From Pelagibacteraceae bacterium AG-390-L03 (lineage in GTDB: Bacteria; Pseudomonadota; Alphaproteobacteria; Pelagibacterales; Pelagibacteraceae): DNA of 64,000 nucleotides. The notes beneath the pieces were generated by a model. That model did no database searches. It had not been told where the DNA came from and saw nothing but the letters and a program-made list of their open reading frames with translations. The stretch is from contig QCHA01000001.1 in the NCBI GenBank assembly GCA_003279685.1, forward strand, positions 124,001-188,000, read 5' to 3'. Shown here one piece after another: positions 28,913 through 39,273 of the stretch (position 1 is the stretch's first letter; each line of letters begins with the position of its first letter). The translations under genes were made by a program, and so were the position numbers.

Positions 28913-31084
28913 ATGCAGAATACTTATCAAGATTTAATTACAGAAATTCAAAATAAAAATCCTGGGATTAACCCTAAGCTTGAGGGAGGTAAAAAGTTTC
29001 AGATGAAAACTGATTTTAAGCCTGCAGGTGATCAACCAGAAGCTATCAAACAATTAGTAAATGGTGCTAATAAAGATCAACTTAGTCAGGTTTTACTTGG
29101 CGTTACTGGATCTGGAAAAACCTTTACTATGGCAAAGGTTATCGAAAAAACAAATAGACCAGCATTAATTCTTGCACCAAATAAAACTCTTGCTGCTCAA
29201 CTATATGGAGAAATGAAATCTTTTTTTCCAGATAATGCAGTTGAATATTTTGTATCTTATTATGATTATTATACCCCTGAAGCATACGTCCCACGATCAG
29301 ATACTTATATTGAAAAAGAAGCATCTATTAATGAACAAATCGATCGAATGCGCCACTCAGCAACTAGATCACTATTAGAAAGAGACGATGTAGTGATCGT
29401 ATCAAGTGTTTCTTGTATTTATGGACTAGGTTCAGTTGAAGCTTACAGCAAAATGACTTTAAGCTTAAAGACTAATTATAATTATAACAGAGAAGAACTA
29501 ATAAAATCTTTAGTAGCACTACAATATAAAAGAAATGATCAAAATTTTTATCGAGGCACTTTTAGAGCACGTGGTGAATATTTAGAAATTTTTCCTTCTC
29601 ACTTGGAAGATCGTGCTTGGAGGTTAAGCTTATTTGGGGATAAGCTTGAAAAAATTGAGGAATTTGATCCGCTAACAGGAGATCTGGTAAATGAACTTGA
29701 TGTAATCAAGGTTTATGCAAATAGTCATTACATCACTCCAAAGCCTACAATCGAACAAGCAATAATTAAGATTAAAAGAGAATTAGAAGTAACTTTAAAA
29801 AAATTTAAAGAACAGAATAAATTACTTGAAGCACAAAGATTAGAAGAGAGAACCAAATTTGATTTAGAAATGATTGAGGCAACTGGTTCTTGTGCTGGAA
29901 TTGAAAACTATTCAAGATTTTTATCAGGTAGAAAGCCTGGGGAACCACCTCCTACTCTATTTGAATATTTTCCAGACAATACTCTTATTTTTGTTGATGA
30001 ATGTCATGTGACTGTTCCTCAATTAAATGGAATGTATAAAGGAGATAGATCTAGAAAAAGTAATCTTGCAGAGTATGGATTTAGACTGCCTTCTTGCATG
30101 GATAATCGTCCTCTTAAATTTGAAGAATGGGACGCAATGAGAACACAAACAGTTTTTGTATCAGCAACACCTGGACCATGGGAATTAAAACAAACAAAAA
30201 ATAAATTTGTAGAACAAGTTATTAGACCAACAGGATTAATTGACCCGCCAGTTGAAATAAGACCTGCTAAAAATCAAGTAGATGACCTAATGCATGAGTG
30301 TTTAAAAGTCGTAAATAACAATTACAGGGTATTAGTTACAACTTTAACCAAAAAAATGGCTGAGGACTTAACAGAATACCTTCATGAAAATGGTATTAAA
30401 GTTAGATATATGCACTCAGATATAGACACTTTAGAACGGATTGAAATCATGAGAGATTTAAGGCTTGGAGTATTTGATGTGTTAGTTGGAATTAACTTGC
30501 TTAGAGAAGGACTTGATATTCCAGAATGTGCATTAGTTGGGATTTTAGATGCAGACAAAGAAGGTTTCTTGAGATCTGAAACCTCTTTAATCCAAACAAT
30601 TGGAAGAGCAGCTAGAAACCTTGAGGGTAAGGTTATTCTTTATGCTGATAAAGAAACGAAAAGTATTAAAAATGCAATTAAAGAAACAGATAGAAGAAGA
30701 TCTATTCAAGTAGCCTATAATAAAAAACACAGCATTAGCGCAACCAGTATAAAGAAAGAAATTGGAGATGTTCTTGAGAGTGTTTATGAAAAAGACTATG
30801 TCAAAGTTGGAACTGATAAGAATATTGGTGGTAATCTTAAAAAACATCTAAAAGCTCTTAATAAAAGAATGAAAGAATCTGCAACTAACCTTGAATTTGA
30901 AGAAGCTGCTAAAATTAGGGATGAAATTAGAAAGCTTGAGGCATCAGAATTAGAAATTACTTTAAATCCTAAGGTAAAAAAATATAGTTCTAAAAATAAA
31001 ATTTATCCAAAAGGTAGATCGACTATGGGTCTTCCAGGTACGAGGGCACAAAAAGGTAAGAAAAAATGGAAGCAAACAAAATAA
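28913..31084 (+). CDS. uvrB: Excinuclease ABC subunit B
   Basis: Damage-verifying helicase of nucleotide excision repair. The 723-residue protein has Walker [10 protein letters not shown], the beta-hairpin region [29 protein letters not shown] (motif II), and the helicase motifs [15 protein letters not shown] and QTIGRAARN. The C-terminal UVR domain with [17 protein letters not shown] would bind UvrC. The start gives about 30 extra residues before [15 protein letters not shown], a length common in alphaproteobacteria. It overlaps the next gene by 19 bases; uvrC lies 2 kb downstream. Confidence 0.98.
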   Translation: MQNTYQDLITEIQNKNPGINPKLEGGKKFQMKTDFKPAGDQPEAIKQLVNGANKDQLSQVLLGVTGSGKTFTMAKVIEKTNRPALILAPNKTLAAQLYGEMKSFFPDNAVEYFVSYYDYYTPEAYVPRSDTYIEKEASINEQIDRMRHSATRSLLERDDVVIVSSVSCIYGLGSVEAYSKMTLSLKTNYNYNREELIKSLVALQYKRNDQNFYRGTFRARGEYLEIFPSHLEDRAWRLSLFGDKLEKIEEFDPLTGDLVNELDVIKVYANSHYITPKPTIEQAIIKIKRELEVTLKKFKEQNKLLEAQRLEERTKFDLEMIEATGSCAGIENYSRFLSGRKPGEPPPTLFEYFPDNTLIFVDECHVTVPQLNGMYKGDRSRKSNLAEYGFRLPSCMDNRPLKFEEWDAMRTQTVFVSATPGPWELKQTKNKFVEQVIRPTGLIDPPVEIRPAKNQVDDLMHECLKVVNNNYRVLVTTLTKKMAEDLTEYLHENGIKVRYMHSDIDTLERIEIMRDLRLGVFDVLVGINLLREGLDIPECALVGILDADKEGFLRSETSLIQTIGRAARNLEGKVILYADKETKSIKNAIKETDRRRSIQVAYNKKHSISATSIKKEIGDVLESVYEKDYVKVGTDKNIGGNLKKHLKALNKRMKESATNLEFEEAAKIRDEIRKLEASELEITLNPKVKKYSSKNKIYPKGRSTMGLPGTRAQKGKKKWKQTK

Positions 31085-31818
31085 TTATTACTGGTGGAGC
31101 AACGAGAATTGGCGCTGCAATCGCAAGAAAATTATCAGGCCCAAAAAAAGAAATATTAATCCATTATAATAAATCTAAATCAAAAGCAGAAGCTTTAAAA
31201 AAAGAATTAGAAAAGAACGGCACTAAAATTTATTTAGTCAAAGGTGATTTAAGTAAAGAAGTCGATGTGAACAAAATAATAAAGTTTGCGAAATCAAAAT
31301 TAAAGTATTTTGACTGTTTGGTTAATAATGCCTCTCTTTTTGAAAATGATAAATTGGATAACTTTACAACTGATAGCTGGGGAAGACACTTAAGAACAAA
31401 TCTAAGAACACCTGCATTATTATCTAAAGAATTTTCAAAAAATATAAAAGGTAAAAATAACAACATCATAAATATAATTGATCAAAGAGTATTTAAACTC
31501 ACTCCTTATTTCTTTTCTTATACGATAAGTAAAACTGGTCTTTATACTTTAACTAAAACAAGTGCTATGAACTTTGCTCCAAATATAAGAGTAAATGGAA
31601 TTGCCCCAGGTCCAACAATTAAGAATAAAAGACAAAGTGATAAACACTTTAAAAAACAGTATTTAGCAACACCATTAAAAAAACAAGTAGATGTTAATGA
31701 AATCTGTAACGCAGTTGACTTTTTTATCAAAAACAGTTCAATTACAGGTCAAGTTTTAGCGATTGATAGTGGTCAAAACTTAAACTGGCAAACACCTGAT
31801 GTAATAGGAAAAGAATGA
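31066..31818 (+). CDS. Short-chain dehydrogenase, pteridine-reductase-like
   Basis: A 250-residue SDR with the NADP motif [12 protein letters not shown] at residues 9-20, the NNAS motif (LVNNASLFE), and the YTISK active-site Tyr-x-x-x-Lys. [10 protein letters not shown] follows. Short SDRs with TGGA(T/R)RIG and NNASLF are typical of FolM/pteridine reductases, which reduce dihydropterins or dihydrofolate. folB lies one gene downstream, so a folate-pathway role is likely but inferred. The start lies inside uvrB by 19 bases. Confidence 0.7.
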   Translation: MEANKIIITGGATRIGAAIARKLSGPKKEILIHYNKSKSKAEALKKELEKNGTKIYLVKGDLSKEVDVNKIIKFAKSKLKYFDCLVNNASLFENDKLDNFTTDSWGRHLRTNLRTPALLSKEFSKNIKGKNNNIINIIDQRVFKLTPYFFSYTISKTGLYTLTKTSAMNFAPNIRVNGIAPGPTIKNKRQSDKHFKKQYLATPLKKQVDVNEICNAVDFFIKNSSITGQVLAIDSGQNLNWQTPDVIGKE

Positions 31819-32825
31819 AAAAAATTTTATTTATTTCAACAATTATAGTTTTACTTTCTACAGTTTCTAATGCGCGAGAGTGCAAAACTGGAGATATAAA
31901 GGGTGATGCTTTTATCTTTAGTGATGGAAAAAAAGTAAAAGTTATTAAAGGGACTGATATTCCTGATCCTTCAAATAAAATAATTATGATTTTCAACAAA
32001 GGAGGATGGAAAGTTGATCAAAAATGGGGTGAATGTAAAGATCATGTTCCTAAAAGCTTGGGTCAAATATCTGGAACAAAGATAAAAGGTAAAGAATTGG
32101 TCTTAATGTTAAATGGGAGATTGCATAAAGCAGGTGGTGCCGATGGACGTAAATGTGGATGGAAATTTAAAGGAGCTTTTCATCAACCTTGGTACGATTG
32201 TTTGTTGGAAGATTGGGGAATTCCCAAAAGAGCCGATGTTAATAAAGAATTGATTAATGAATTAGTTTCCAAAGGAACACCAAGAAATCAGATTTTTATG
32301 TCAGGTTTATCTTGTGGTGGCATAGACACCCTAAGACACAAAGGTCTTCACCCAGATGATTTTAATGCAACGATTGCTTTTATGCCTAATTGCTGGGATA
32401 GAAGACCTAACACTCCTCTTCGAAAAATGCAGATTGATGAATTAAAAGGTTTTAAAAAAATTGATGCATTGGTTTTTCATAGCCCAGTAGATGGTGAAGG
32501 CGATTGGAGAAGTAATAGTGTTTGGATGAAAAAAGATTTGGGAAATATTCCGGGTATACAATGGATCGATACTCCTAGTCATACTGGAAAAGATATTGTT
32601 GTTAATGGTAAAAAATGTGGCATTAAAGATAAAATGAAAGGTGGATGGGAAGAAGCTTGGCCTGAGGGAAAAGAAAAACTAACAAGTGAAAAAAAATTCA
32701 TTAAAGTTGATAAGAAATTATATAAAGAAATGAAAAAAAAAGGTGCTGGACATTATCTAGTTTCATATTCTTGTTTTAATTATTATCATCCAGAAATTAT
32801 AAAATTTATAGAGTCCAGAATTTAG
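31815..32825 (+). CDS. Secreted Cys-rich protein with alpha/beta-hydrolase-like nucleophile motif
   Basis: I cannot name the family. The 336-residue protein has a clear signal peptide (residues 1-20, ending Ser-Asn-Ala). The mature part has eight Cys, suggesting disulfides in the periplasm. The motif FMSGLSCGGIDTL fits the Gly-x-Ser-x-Gly nucleophile elbow. An acidic candidate lies in HSPVDGEGDW, and His residues lie in GAGHYLVSY and NYYHPE, so a hydrolase fold is possible. It overlaps the SDR upstream by four bases (ATGA) and sits two bases before folB, but a secreted protein has no obvious role in folate synthesis. Confidence 0.6.
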   Translation: MKKILFISTIIVLLSTVSNARECKTGDIKGDAFIFSDGKKVKVIKGTDIPDPSNKIIMIFNKGGWKVDQKWGECKDHVPKSLGQISGTKIKGKELVLMLNGRLHKAGGADGRKCGWKFKGAFHQPWYDCLLEDWGIPKRADVNKELINELVSKGTPRNQIFMSGLSCGGIDTLRHKGLHPDDFNATIAFMPNCWDRRPNTPLRKMQIDELKGFKKIDALVFHSPVDGEGDWRSNSVWMKKDLGNIPGIQWIDTPSHTGKDIVVNGKKCGIKDKMKGGWEEAWPEGKEKLTSEKKFIKVDKKLYKEMKKKGAGHYLVSYSCFNYYHPEIIKFIESRI

Positions 32826-32827
32826 AT

Positions 32828-33253
32828 ATGAAAAAGAATACTTTTAAAATTGTAAAAATAGATAAAAATAAAAGTTTATTTAATTACGAAAAAAAAATTC
32901 TAATTAAAGAACTGACTTTAGATTTAAAACTCGGCTATTATGATTTTGAAAAAGAAAAACCTCAAAAAGTTAAATTTAGCTTAGAAATTGATTATGAGGA
33001 TAAAAAACCAACAAGCGATAAAGATATCAAATCTATTGTAAATTATGGGCAAGTTGTAAAATTAATCAAAAAACTTACCAAAAATAAACATTATAACTTC
33101 CTAGAAACACTTGCGGAAGATGTTTTTGATATGTTGTTTAAAGATAAGCGAATTGGCAAAATAATGCTACAGATTGAAAAATTAGAAATATTAAAAGAAT
33201 GTACCTCTGTTGGTATTCAAATTACCAAAAAAAGAAGTCATGAAAAGCTCTGA
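32828..33253 (+). CDS. folB: Dihydroneopterin aldolase family protein
   Basis: A 141-residue protein of the FolB/FolX tunnelling fold. After a 25-residue leader, [30 protein letters not shown] (shown in part) matches the N-terminal strand and turn. The [15 protein letters not shown] helix, [12 protein letters not shown] with the conserved Glu, and LEKLEIL-like and [11 protein letters not shown] strands follow. FolB converts dihydroneopterin to the hydroxymethyl pterin used for folate. The N-terminal extension is longer than in E. coli FolB. It overlaps uvrC by 14 bases. Confidence 0.85.
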   Translation: MKKNTFKIVKIDKNKSLFNYEKKILIKELTLDLKLGYYDFEKEKPQKVKFSLEIDYEDKKPTSDKDIKSIVNYGQVVKLIKKLTKNKHYNFLETLAEDVFDMLFKDKRIGKIMLQIEKLEILKECTSVGIQITKKRSHEKL

Positions 33254-35075
33254 ACTTGGTAAAGAAATAATCAAAAAAGAACTTCCTCTAATTCCTAAAA
33301 GCCCGGGTGTTTATAGAATGCTTAATCATAAAGATGATATTCTTTATGTTGGAAAAGCTAAAAATCTACCAAACAGATTAAAAAGTTATGTGTCTGAAAA
33401 CAATCACATAATTCGAACAGAGAGAATGCTGTCTCAAACTTTTAAAATTGAAATCACAACTACTGCAAATGAAAGTGAAGCCTTACTCTTAGAAGCTAAT
33501 TTAATCAAAAAACATAAGCCAAAATTTAATATTTTACTGAAAGACGATAAATCTTTTCCATTTATATTTATTGGTGAAAAAGAACAATGGCCAAGAGTTA
33601 CCAAACATAGAGGCAAGAAAGAAAAAGAAGGGTTTTACTTTGGACCTTTTGCATCCGCAGGTACTGCTAATTGGACGATCAAAATGCTTCAAAAAATATT
33701 TCAGTTAAGAGTTTGCGATGATGGAACTTTTAAGAATAGAAAAAGACCATGTATACTTTATCAAATTAAAAGATGTTCGGCTCCTTGTGTAGGCTACATA
33801 AATAAAAATGATTACAAAAGTTCTGTTGATCAAGCTATTCAATTTGTTTCAGGTAAATCAAGAGATATTCAAAAAAATCTCTCTAAAGAAATGGAAGCAG
33901 CTAGTGATCAGCTTGATTTTGAAAAAGCTTCAATTTTTAGAGATAGAATAAAATCTTTAAATATTATTCAATCTTCTCAAAGAATTAATGAGGCAAACTT
34001 AGTTGATGCTGACGTAATTGCTGGATACAAAGAGTCTGGTAAAGCTTGCATTCAAGTATTTTTTTATAGATCAAAACAAAACTGGGGTAACCAAGCTTAC
34101 TTTCCAAAACATGATCCAGATCAGGATGTTTCAGAAATTACGTCTTCTTTTTTAATGCAATTTTATGAAAATAAAACTGTTCCTAAATTAGTTATTATCA
34201 ACAGCGATATTAAAGATAAGAAATTAATAGAAGAAGCTTTGAGTAAAAAAGAGAGGAATAGTATTTCTATCAATGTAGCAAAAAAAGGAACTAAAGCAAA
34301 AGTTGTGGCAATGGCTGAAAAAAATGCCAAAGAGTCATTAAACAGAAAACTTTACGAAACAAATAATAACAAAAATTTATTTGAGGGTATTTCTAAAAAA
34401 TTTAATTTAAAAAATGTTATTAATCTTGTTGAAGTTTATGACAATAGTCATATTTCAGGAACTAATAGTGTTGGGGCAATGGTTACTTTTGGTAATGAAG
34501 GTTTTGTTAAAAAAAGATATCGAAAATTTGATATTAAATCAAAAGGAGCTGAACAAGATGATTTTGCTATGCTTAAAGAAGTATTATCTAGAAGGTTTAA
34601 AAGAGCAATTTTAGAAAAAGGAAATTACTTAACTTTACCAGATTTAATACTAATTGACGGTGGTAAAGGCCAATATTCTTCGGCAAAAGAAGTACTAGAT
34701 GAATTGGGACTTCATGATCTTCCCCTGATAGCTATCGCAAAAGGTAAAATGAGAAATAGTGGAGATGAAACTTTCTTCTATAATGGTAAAAGTTATAAAT
34801 TTGAAAAAAATAATCCAACTTTATTTTTTATGCAAAGACTTAGGGACGAAGCACATAGATTTGCAATTACCTCGCATAGAGCCAAAAGAGCTAAAGGATT
34901 GTCAAAATCATTATTGGATCAGATTGATGGTATAGGTGCTATTAGAAAAAGGGCTTTATTAAACCATTTTGGATCTGCAAGATCTGTCGAGTCTGCTAGT
35001 TTTGATGAGATAAAGTCTGTAGAAGGTGTTGAAGAAAAAGTTGCAAAAAAGATATATAACTTTTTTCATGAATAA
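33240..35075 (+). CDS. uvrC: Excinuclease ABC subunit C
   Basis: Dual-incision nuclease of nucleotide excision repair. The 611-residue protein opens with the GIY-YIG-type domain ([22 protein letters not shown]), which makes the 3' cut. A Cys-rich segment with [19 protein letters not shown] and a UVR motif ([16 protein letters not shown]) follow. The C-terminal RNase H-like domain has [19 protein letters not shown] and [10 protein letters not shown], and two helix-hairpin-helix repeats end the protein. The ATG at 33240 fits the family start better than an alternative at 33210 inside folB. Confidence 0.97.
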   Translation: MKSSELGKEIIKKELPLIPKSPGVYRMLNHKDDILYVGKAKNLPNRLKSYVSENNHIIRTERMLSQTFKIEITTTANESEALLLEANLIKKHKPKFNILLKDDKSFPFIFIGEKEQWPRVTKHRGKKEKEGFYFGPFASAGTANWTIKMLQKIFQLRVCDDGTFKNRKRPCILYQIKRCSAPCVGYINKNDYKSSVDQAIQFVSGKSRDIQKNLSKEMEAASDQLDFEKASIFRDRIKSLNIIQSSQRINEANLVDADVIAGYKESGKACIQVFFYRSKQNWGNQAYFPKHDPDQDVSEITSSFLMQFYENKTVPKLVIINSDIKDKKLIEEALSKKERNSISINVAKKGTKAKVVAMAEKNAKESLNRKLYETNNNKNLFEGISKKFNLKNVINLVEVYDNSHISGTNSVGAMVTFGNEGFVKKRYRKFDIKSKGAEQDDFAMLKEVLSRRFKRAILEKGNYLTLPDLILIDGGKGQYSSAKEVLDELGLHDLPLIAIAKGKMRNSGDETFFYNGKSYKFEKNNPTLFFMQRLRDEAHRFAITSHRAKRAKGLSKSLLDQIDGIGAIRKRALLNHFGSARSVESASFDEIKSVEGVEEKVAKKIYNFFHE

Positions 35076-35077
35076 TT

Positions 35078-35662
35078 ATGCTTAAAAAAATTCCAAATAT
35101 ATTAACAATTGGACGAATAATTATTGTCCCCTTCTTTGTTTTGGCATTTTATCTTCCTGGTTTTTATGGAGATTTGACTGCATTAATACTATTTATAATA
35201 GCCTCATTTACTGATTTTTTAGATGGAATGCTGGCTCGAATGCTTGGTGAAGAGTCTAAGTTAGGTGAATTATTAGACCCAATAGCAGATAAAATTATTG
35301 TAGCTACTGCACTAATCTTATTAGTAATGGATGGTACCATTAGAAATTATGAAGTTATTGCAGCAATAATTATTCTTACACGTGAAATTTTGATTTCAGG
35401 CTTGAGAGAATTTTTAGCTAAGGGACAAATTAAACTTCCAGTGTCTAATCTTGCAAAATTAAAAACTGTTTTGCAGATGGTATCAATTGCTCTCTTACTT
35501 TCAGGTGAAACTGGAAATAAAATTATTAATTTTCAAGATTATAATGCTCAAACTATTGGAATTATACTTCTTTGGCTTTCAGCGTTTTTAACTCTTTTCA
35601 CTGGATATGATTATATGCGAAAAGGAATTGATCACGCGATGTCAGAGGATAATAAAAATTAA
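35078..35662 (+). CDS. pgsA: CDP-diacylglycerol--glycerol-3-phosphate phosphatidyltransferase
   Basis: Membrane enzyme for the first committed step of phosphatidylglycerol synthesis. The 194-residue protein has four or more hydrophobic helices. The CDP-alcohol phosphotransferase motif runs from DFLDGMLARMLGEESKLGE to LLDPIADK (about residues 47-74), with all four Asp and the Gly present. The N-terminus MLKKIPNILTIGRI is typical. It starts two bases after uvrC, an order common in proteobacteria. Its stop codon overlaps that of ilvE on the opposite strand. Confidence 0.95.
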   Translation: MLKKIPNILTIGRIIIVPFFVLAFYLPGFYGDLTALILFIIASFTDFLDGMLARMLGEESKLGELLDPIADKIIVATALILLVMDGTIRNYEVIAAIIILTREILISGLREFLAKGQIKLPVSNLAKLKTVLQMVSIALLLSGETGNKIINFQDYNAQTIGIILLWLSAFLTLFTGYDYMRKGIDHAMSEDNKN

Positions 35663-36540
35663 GCTGCCTTTTTCTTTCTTACTAAAGTTTGATAACTTTC
35701 ATTCAAATCAATTATAGTTTCACATACCTTAAATTGATTTTCTGCAATACATGATACGGGTGTTACCTCTGCTGCTGTTCCAGTTAAAAAGCATCCAACA
35801 AAATTAGGGAGTTCAGATGGACTTATTTTTCTTTCATGTACTTTAATATTTTTAGATTTTGCAATTCCAATAACTGTTCTTCTAGTTATCCCATCTAAAA
35901 AAGAATCTGGAATTGGAGTATGAATTTCTCCATTTTTATCTTTGAAAAAAATATTTGCTCCAGTTGCTTCAGCAACATTTCCATCATGATCTAACATTAA
36001 TGAATCGGTATAACCTTGTTTTTCTGCCTCATGCTTAGATAAAGTACATATCATATAAAGACCAGAAGCTTTTGTATCCCAAGGAATTGTGTTTGGTGCA
36101 GGTCTTCGCCAGTTTGAAATATTTAGTTTTATTCCTTCAACTTTAAGTTTGGGATCAAAATAGGAGCCCCACTCCCAAGTTGCTATAGCTACATGAATTT
36201 TTGTTTGCTGTGCAGAAATTGCCATCATCTCACTACCTCTCCAAATTGTAGGTCGCACATATCCATTTTCTACTTTTTGAACTGAAATAATTTTATTACA
36301 GGCATCATTTATTTCTTTTTCGGTATAAGGAATTGTCATGCCCATTCTTTCTGCTGAATAAAAAAGTCTTGAAGTATGTTCTTCTAATTTAAATATTGTG
36401 CCATCATAAACTCTCTCGCCTTCAAAAACACAACTGGCATAGTGAAGTCCATGATTTAAAACGTGTATCTTAGCTTCAGCCCAATCAACTAACTCACTAT
36501 TATACCAAATTTTTCCAGATTTTTTGTCGTACGGTACCAT
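35659..36540 (-). CDS. ilvE: Branched-chain amino acid aminotransferase
   Basis: A 293-residue fold-type IV PLP aminotransferase that interconverts Leu/Ile/Val and their 2-oxo acids. Visible are HVLNHGLHYASCVFEGERVY, RMGMTIPY, the PLP Lys in WDTKASGLYMICTLSKHEAE, and the DHDGNVAEATGANIFF motif. TGTAAEVTPV marks the C-terminal PLP phosphate site. It is divergent from a MarR regulator gene with a 70-base gap, an arrangement that fits the regulator-response-regulator cluster next to ilvE in other alphaproteobacteria. The stop overlaps that of pgsA. Confidence 0.95.
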   Translation of the reverse strand: MVPYDKKSGKIWYNSELVDWAEAKIHVLNHGLHYASCVFEGERVYDGTIFKLEEHTSRLFYSAERMGMTIPYTEKEINDACNKIISVQKVENGYVRPTIWRGSEMMAISAQQTKIHVAIATWEWGSYFDPKLKVEGIKLNISNWRRPAPNTIPWDTKASGLYMICTLSKHEAEKQGYTDSLMLDHDGNVAEATGANIFFKDKNGEIHTPIPDSFLDGITRRTVIGIAKSKNIKVHERKISPSELPNFVGCFLTGTAAEVTPVSCIAENQFKVCETIIDLNESYQTLVRKKKAA

Positions 36541-36610
36541 TTATGAAATTTTTAAATTATAAGTAAAAATTATCTTTGTATCTTTAATATGTCAATATAA
36601 CTTACCTATA

Positions 36611-37048
36611 ATGAAAGAACTTTTATATTTAAAAGACGAACAGCTAAAAGATTTAATTGAAAAATTATTTGTTAGTTATAGAGAAACATTTTCAGACGCG
36701 AAAAAGGTATTAAATAAACATTCTATTGGATTAGCTCACCATAAGGTTATTCATTTAGTATCAATGTATCAGGGTATTTCAATTTCAGAACTTTTAAAAC
36801 GCCTAAAAGTGACCAAACAAAGCTTAAATAGAGTGCTTAATGATTTAATTAAATTAGAAATTTTAACTTTTAAAAAAGATGATCAAGACACTAGGGTCAA
36901 GCATGTTTTTTTAAATGAAAAAGGAAAAAAAATATTTGATGAAATTTTTAATTTACAAAAGAAAAGAATTTACAATGCATTACTTAATTCGAGTTCTGAG
37001 GAAGTAATTAATTTTGATAATGTCTTAAGTAAAATTATAAATGGATAA
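36611..37048 (+). CDS. MarR-family transcriptional regulator
   Basis: A 145-residue winged-helix regulator. The core helix-turn-helix reads ISISELLKRLKVTKQSLNRVLNDLIKLEIL, followed by the wing with KKDDQDTRVKHVFLNEKGKKIFDEIF. MarR proteins are dimers that bind palindromes near their own promoter and respond to small ligands. In alphaproteobacteria a MarR gene (petP-like) precedes a PetR-like response regulator, as seen here. It overlaps that regulator by eight bases. What it senses cannot be told from sequence. Confidence 0.9.
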   Translation: MKELLYLKDEQLKDLIEKLFVSYRETFSDAKKVLNKHSIGLAHHKVIHLVSMYQGISISELLKRLKVTKQSLNRVLNDLIKLEILTFKKDDQDTRVKHVFLNEKGKKIFDEIFNLQKKRIYNALLNSSSEEVINFDNVLSKIING

Positions 37049-37718
37049 ATTTATTGCACATATTCTTGTTGTTGATGATGATGATGGAATAAGATCTTTA
37101 GTTAAAAAATATTTAAATGAAAATAATTTTTTAGTTACAACTGCAGATAGTGCAGAAAAAGCATCAGAAAAGATTAGAATTATAAAATTTGATTTAATAA
37201 TTCTTGATATAATGATGCCTGGAAAAAATGGACTAGAATTTATTAAAGATCATAAAAAAAAACTAGATACTCCCATTATTCTTTTAACTGCTAAAGGTGA
37301 GGCAAGTGAAAGAATTGAAGGCTTAGAAATTGGTGCTGATGATTATTTGCCAAAACCATTTGAGCCAAAAGAATTAATACTTAGAATTAAGAATATTTTA
37401 AATAAAACTATAAAAACTGAACAAGTTAGAATTATAGAGTTTGCGAATATCAAAATTGACCTAAATAAACTTTTAATTTTAAAAAATGACAAAGAATTCA
37501 AAATTAACAATACAGAAAAAATAATTTTAGAAAAAATGATTAATAATCCTGGTAAAACGTTTTCAAGAGAGGATATTGGTCACTTAATTGAATTAGATAA
37601 GGAGAGGTCTATAGATGTGATCATTACAAGACTTAGAAAAAAAATTGAAATTGATCCAAAAAATCCAAAATTTTTACAAACTATAAGAGGTGCCGGATAT
37701 GTTCTTTGGATTGAGTAA
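37041..37718 (+). CDS. OmpR/PetR-family response regulator
   Basis: A 225-residue two-domain regulator. The receiver domain has the acidic pocket VVDDDDG (residues 10-16), the phosphorylated Asp 56 in ILDIMMPG, the Thr/Ala switch LLTAKG, and the Lys in LPKPFEPKEL. The C-terminal winged helix ends with RSIDVIITRLRKKIEIDP and the GAGYVLWIE closure typical of OmpR. It overlaps both the MarR gene and the kinase gene. Streamlined marine alphaproteobacteria keep very few two-component systems, and this looks like their EnvZ/OmpR-type pair. Confidence 0.93.
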   Translation: MDKFIAHILVVDDDDGIRSLVKKYLNENNFLVTTADSAEKASEKIRIIKFDLIILDIMMPGKNGLEFIKDHKKKLDTPIILLTAKGEASERIEGLEIGADDYLPKPFEPKELILRIKNILNKTIKTEQVRIIEFANIKIDLNKLLILKNDKEFKINNTEKIILEKMINNPGKTFSREDIGHLIELDKERSIDVIITRLRKKIEIDPKNPKFLQTIRGAGYVLWIE

Positions 37719-39018
37719 TTTTTTAAAAAAAATATTACCAAAAAGATTATTTTATAGAGCACTTTTAATTGTAGCTGTTCCAATCTTAGTTCTTCAATTA
37801 ATTATTACTATTGTATTTTTTGACAGCCTTTGGATCAAAACCAATAAAGGAATGACCAGAGCATTAATTAATGAAATTAATCTATTTGTTGAAATTTATG
37901 ACAATAAAGAAATAGATAAAAAGGACTTAAAAAATACCTCTTCTTTATTTTTAGATCTAAATATAGAGCTATTTAATAATCAAACATTTGATTATCAATA
38001 TAACGAAAGATGGTTTAGCCCAATTGATAGAACTCTTAGACGAGAACTAAAGTCTAACTTTAATCTTGGTGAATTTTGGTTTGACACAACAAGCTATAAA
38101 GAATTAATTGATATAAGAATAAAATATGAAGATGGATATTTTAAATTTCTAGTACCTAGGGATAGAGTTACTAGTTCTTCAGCAAGAATATTTGCACTCT
38201 GGATAACTGTTCCGGCAATTATAATGATAATGATTTCATTAATATTTTTAAAAAATCAAACTAGACCAATTACTAATCTAGCACGTGCTGCTGAAAGATT
38301 TGGCAAAGGTGAAAAAATAGAGGAGTTTAGGCCATCAGGAGCTCTAGAAATCAGACAGGCAGGACATGAATTTGATAAAATGAGAAAAAGAATACTTCGA
38401 CATTTAAATCAAAGAAATGAAATGTTATCTGGCATTAGTCATGATTTAAGGACGCCACTTACAAGGATGAAATTACAAGTTGCTTTTATTTCAGATAAAG
38501 ATTTAGCTAAAAAATTATCTGACGATATTAATGAAATGGAAAAAATGCTTAATGAGTATCTTCAGTTTACAAGTTCATCTTATATTGAAAAAGATGAAAT
38601 GTTCAACTTGTCAGAATTAATAGAGCAAACTGTTATTAGATATAATAATAAAAATATCCAAAAAGATTTATCACCTAGACTTTATTTCAATGGTAGAAAG
38701 AGTTTAATTAATCGGTGTTTAAATAATATAATTGATAATGCATTAAAATATGGGAACAAAGTTCAAATAAAACTGCGTAAAGAAAATACAAATATACTAA
38801 TTATAATTGATGATGATGGTTCTGGTATACCTAAAGAAGAATATGAAAATGTGTTCAAACCATTCTATAAAATAGATAAAGGAAGAGCAGACTCAAAATC
38901 AAGTGTTGGTCTTGGATTATCCATAGCATCAGATATCGTTAGATCACATGGTGGAAATATCGTTCTAGATCAATCTAAAATGAACGGACTAAGTCTTAAG
39001 ATTCTTTTGCCCGTTTAG
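37699..39018 (+). CDS. EnvZ-like sensor histidine kinase
   Basis: Partner of the response regulator upstream. The 439-residue protein has a first membrane helix (about residues 19-42), a periplasmic domain of about 125 residues, a second helix (about 164-184), a HAMP linker (NLARAAERFGKGE), the phosphoacceptor His 248 in GISHDLRTPLTRM, and an ATPase domain with NIIDNALKYG, DDDGSGIP and VGLGLSIASDIVRSHGG. The ATG at 37699 is preferred over GTG at 37690; both lie in the regulator's 3' end. Its signal is unknown. Confidence 0.93.
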   Translation: MFFGLSNFLKKILPKRLFYRALLIVAVPILVLQLIITIVFFDSLWIKTNKGMTRALINEINLFVEIYDNKEIDKKDLKNTSSLFLDLNIELFNNQTFDYQYNERWFSPIDRTLRRELKSNFNLGEFWFDTTSYKELIDIRIKYEDGYFKFLVPRDRVTSSSARIFALWITVPAIIMIMISLIFLKNQTRPITNLARAAERFGKGEKIEEFRPSGALEIRQAGHEFDKMRKRILRHLNQRNEMLSGISHDLRTPLTRMKLQVAFISDKDLAKKLSDDINEMEKMLNEYLQFTSSSYIEKDEMFNLSELIEQTVIRYNNKNIQKDLSPRLYFNGRKSLINRCLNNIIDNALKYGNKVQIKLRKENTNILIIIDDDGSGIPKEEYENVFKPFYKIDKGRADSKSSVGLGLSIASDIVRSHGGNIVLDQSKMNGLSLKILLPV

Positions 39019-39241
39019 TTTTCTTCTTAGTCTCTAATTTTTTTATTTTATTTTCTAAATTTTCGACCCGTTTAGATAATACATCAAATTCATCTTTGCT
39101 AACAATTTTCATCTTAAAAACAATTTCATCTCTTTTAGATTTTAAAATATTAAATAGTTCTGAAGTAAGATCTTTTGAAGAAATAATACCTTGTTCAAGG
39201 AGTTTACCAAGTGTATCAATTAAAAATTTAGAATTTTTCAT
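38996..39241 (-). CDS. ubiK: UbiK/BMFP-family accessory protein
   Basis: An 81-residue protein with an N-terminal helix (SKFLIDTLGKLLEQ), a middle helix (LTSELFNILKSKRDEIVFKMKIVSKDEFDVL) and a C-terminal coiled coil (RVENLENKIKKLE) with a Lys-rich end. This is the layout of the BMFP/UbiK family, which forms trimers and aids ubiquinone synthesis. I place the start at 39241, because an earlier ATG at 39256 would lie inside a TATAAT-like promoter element (39260-39255). The 3' end overlaps the kinase gene by 23 bases on the opposite strand. Confidence 0.75.
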   Translation of the reverse strand: MKNSKFLIDTLGKLLEQGIISSKDLTSELFNILKSKRDEIVFKMKIVSKDEFDVLSKRVENLENKIKKLETKKKTKRAKES

Positions 39242-39273
39242 ATTTAAGATATACATTATAGGTAATATTTAAA

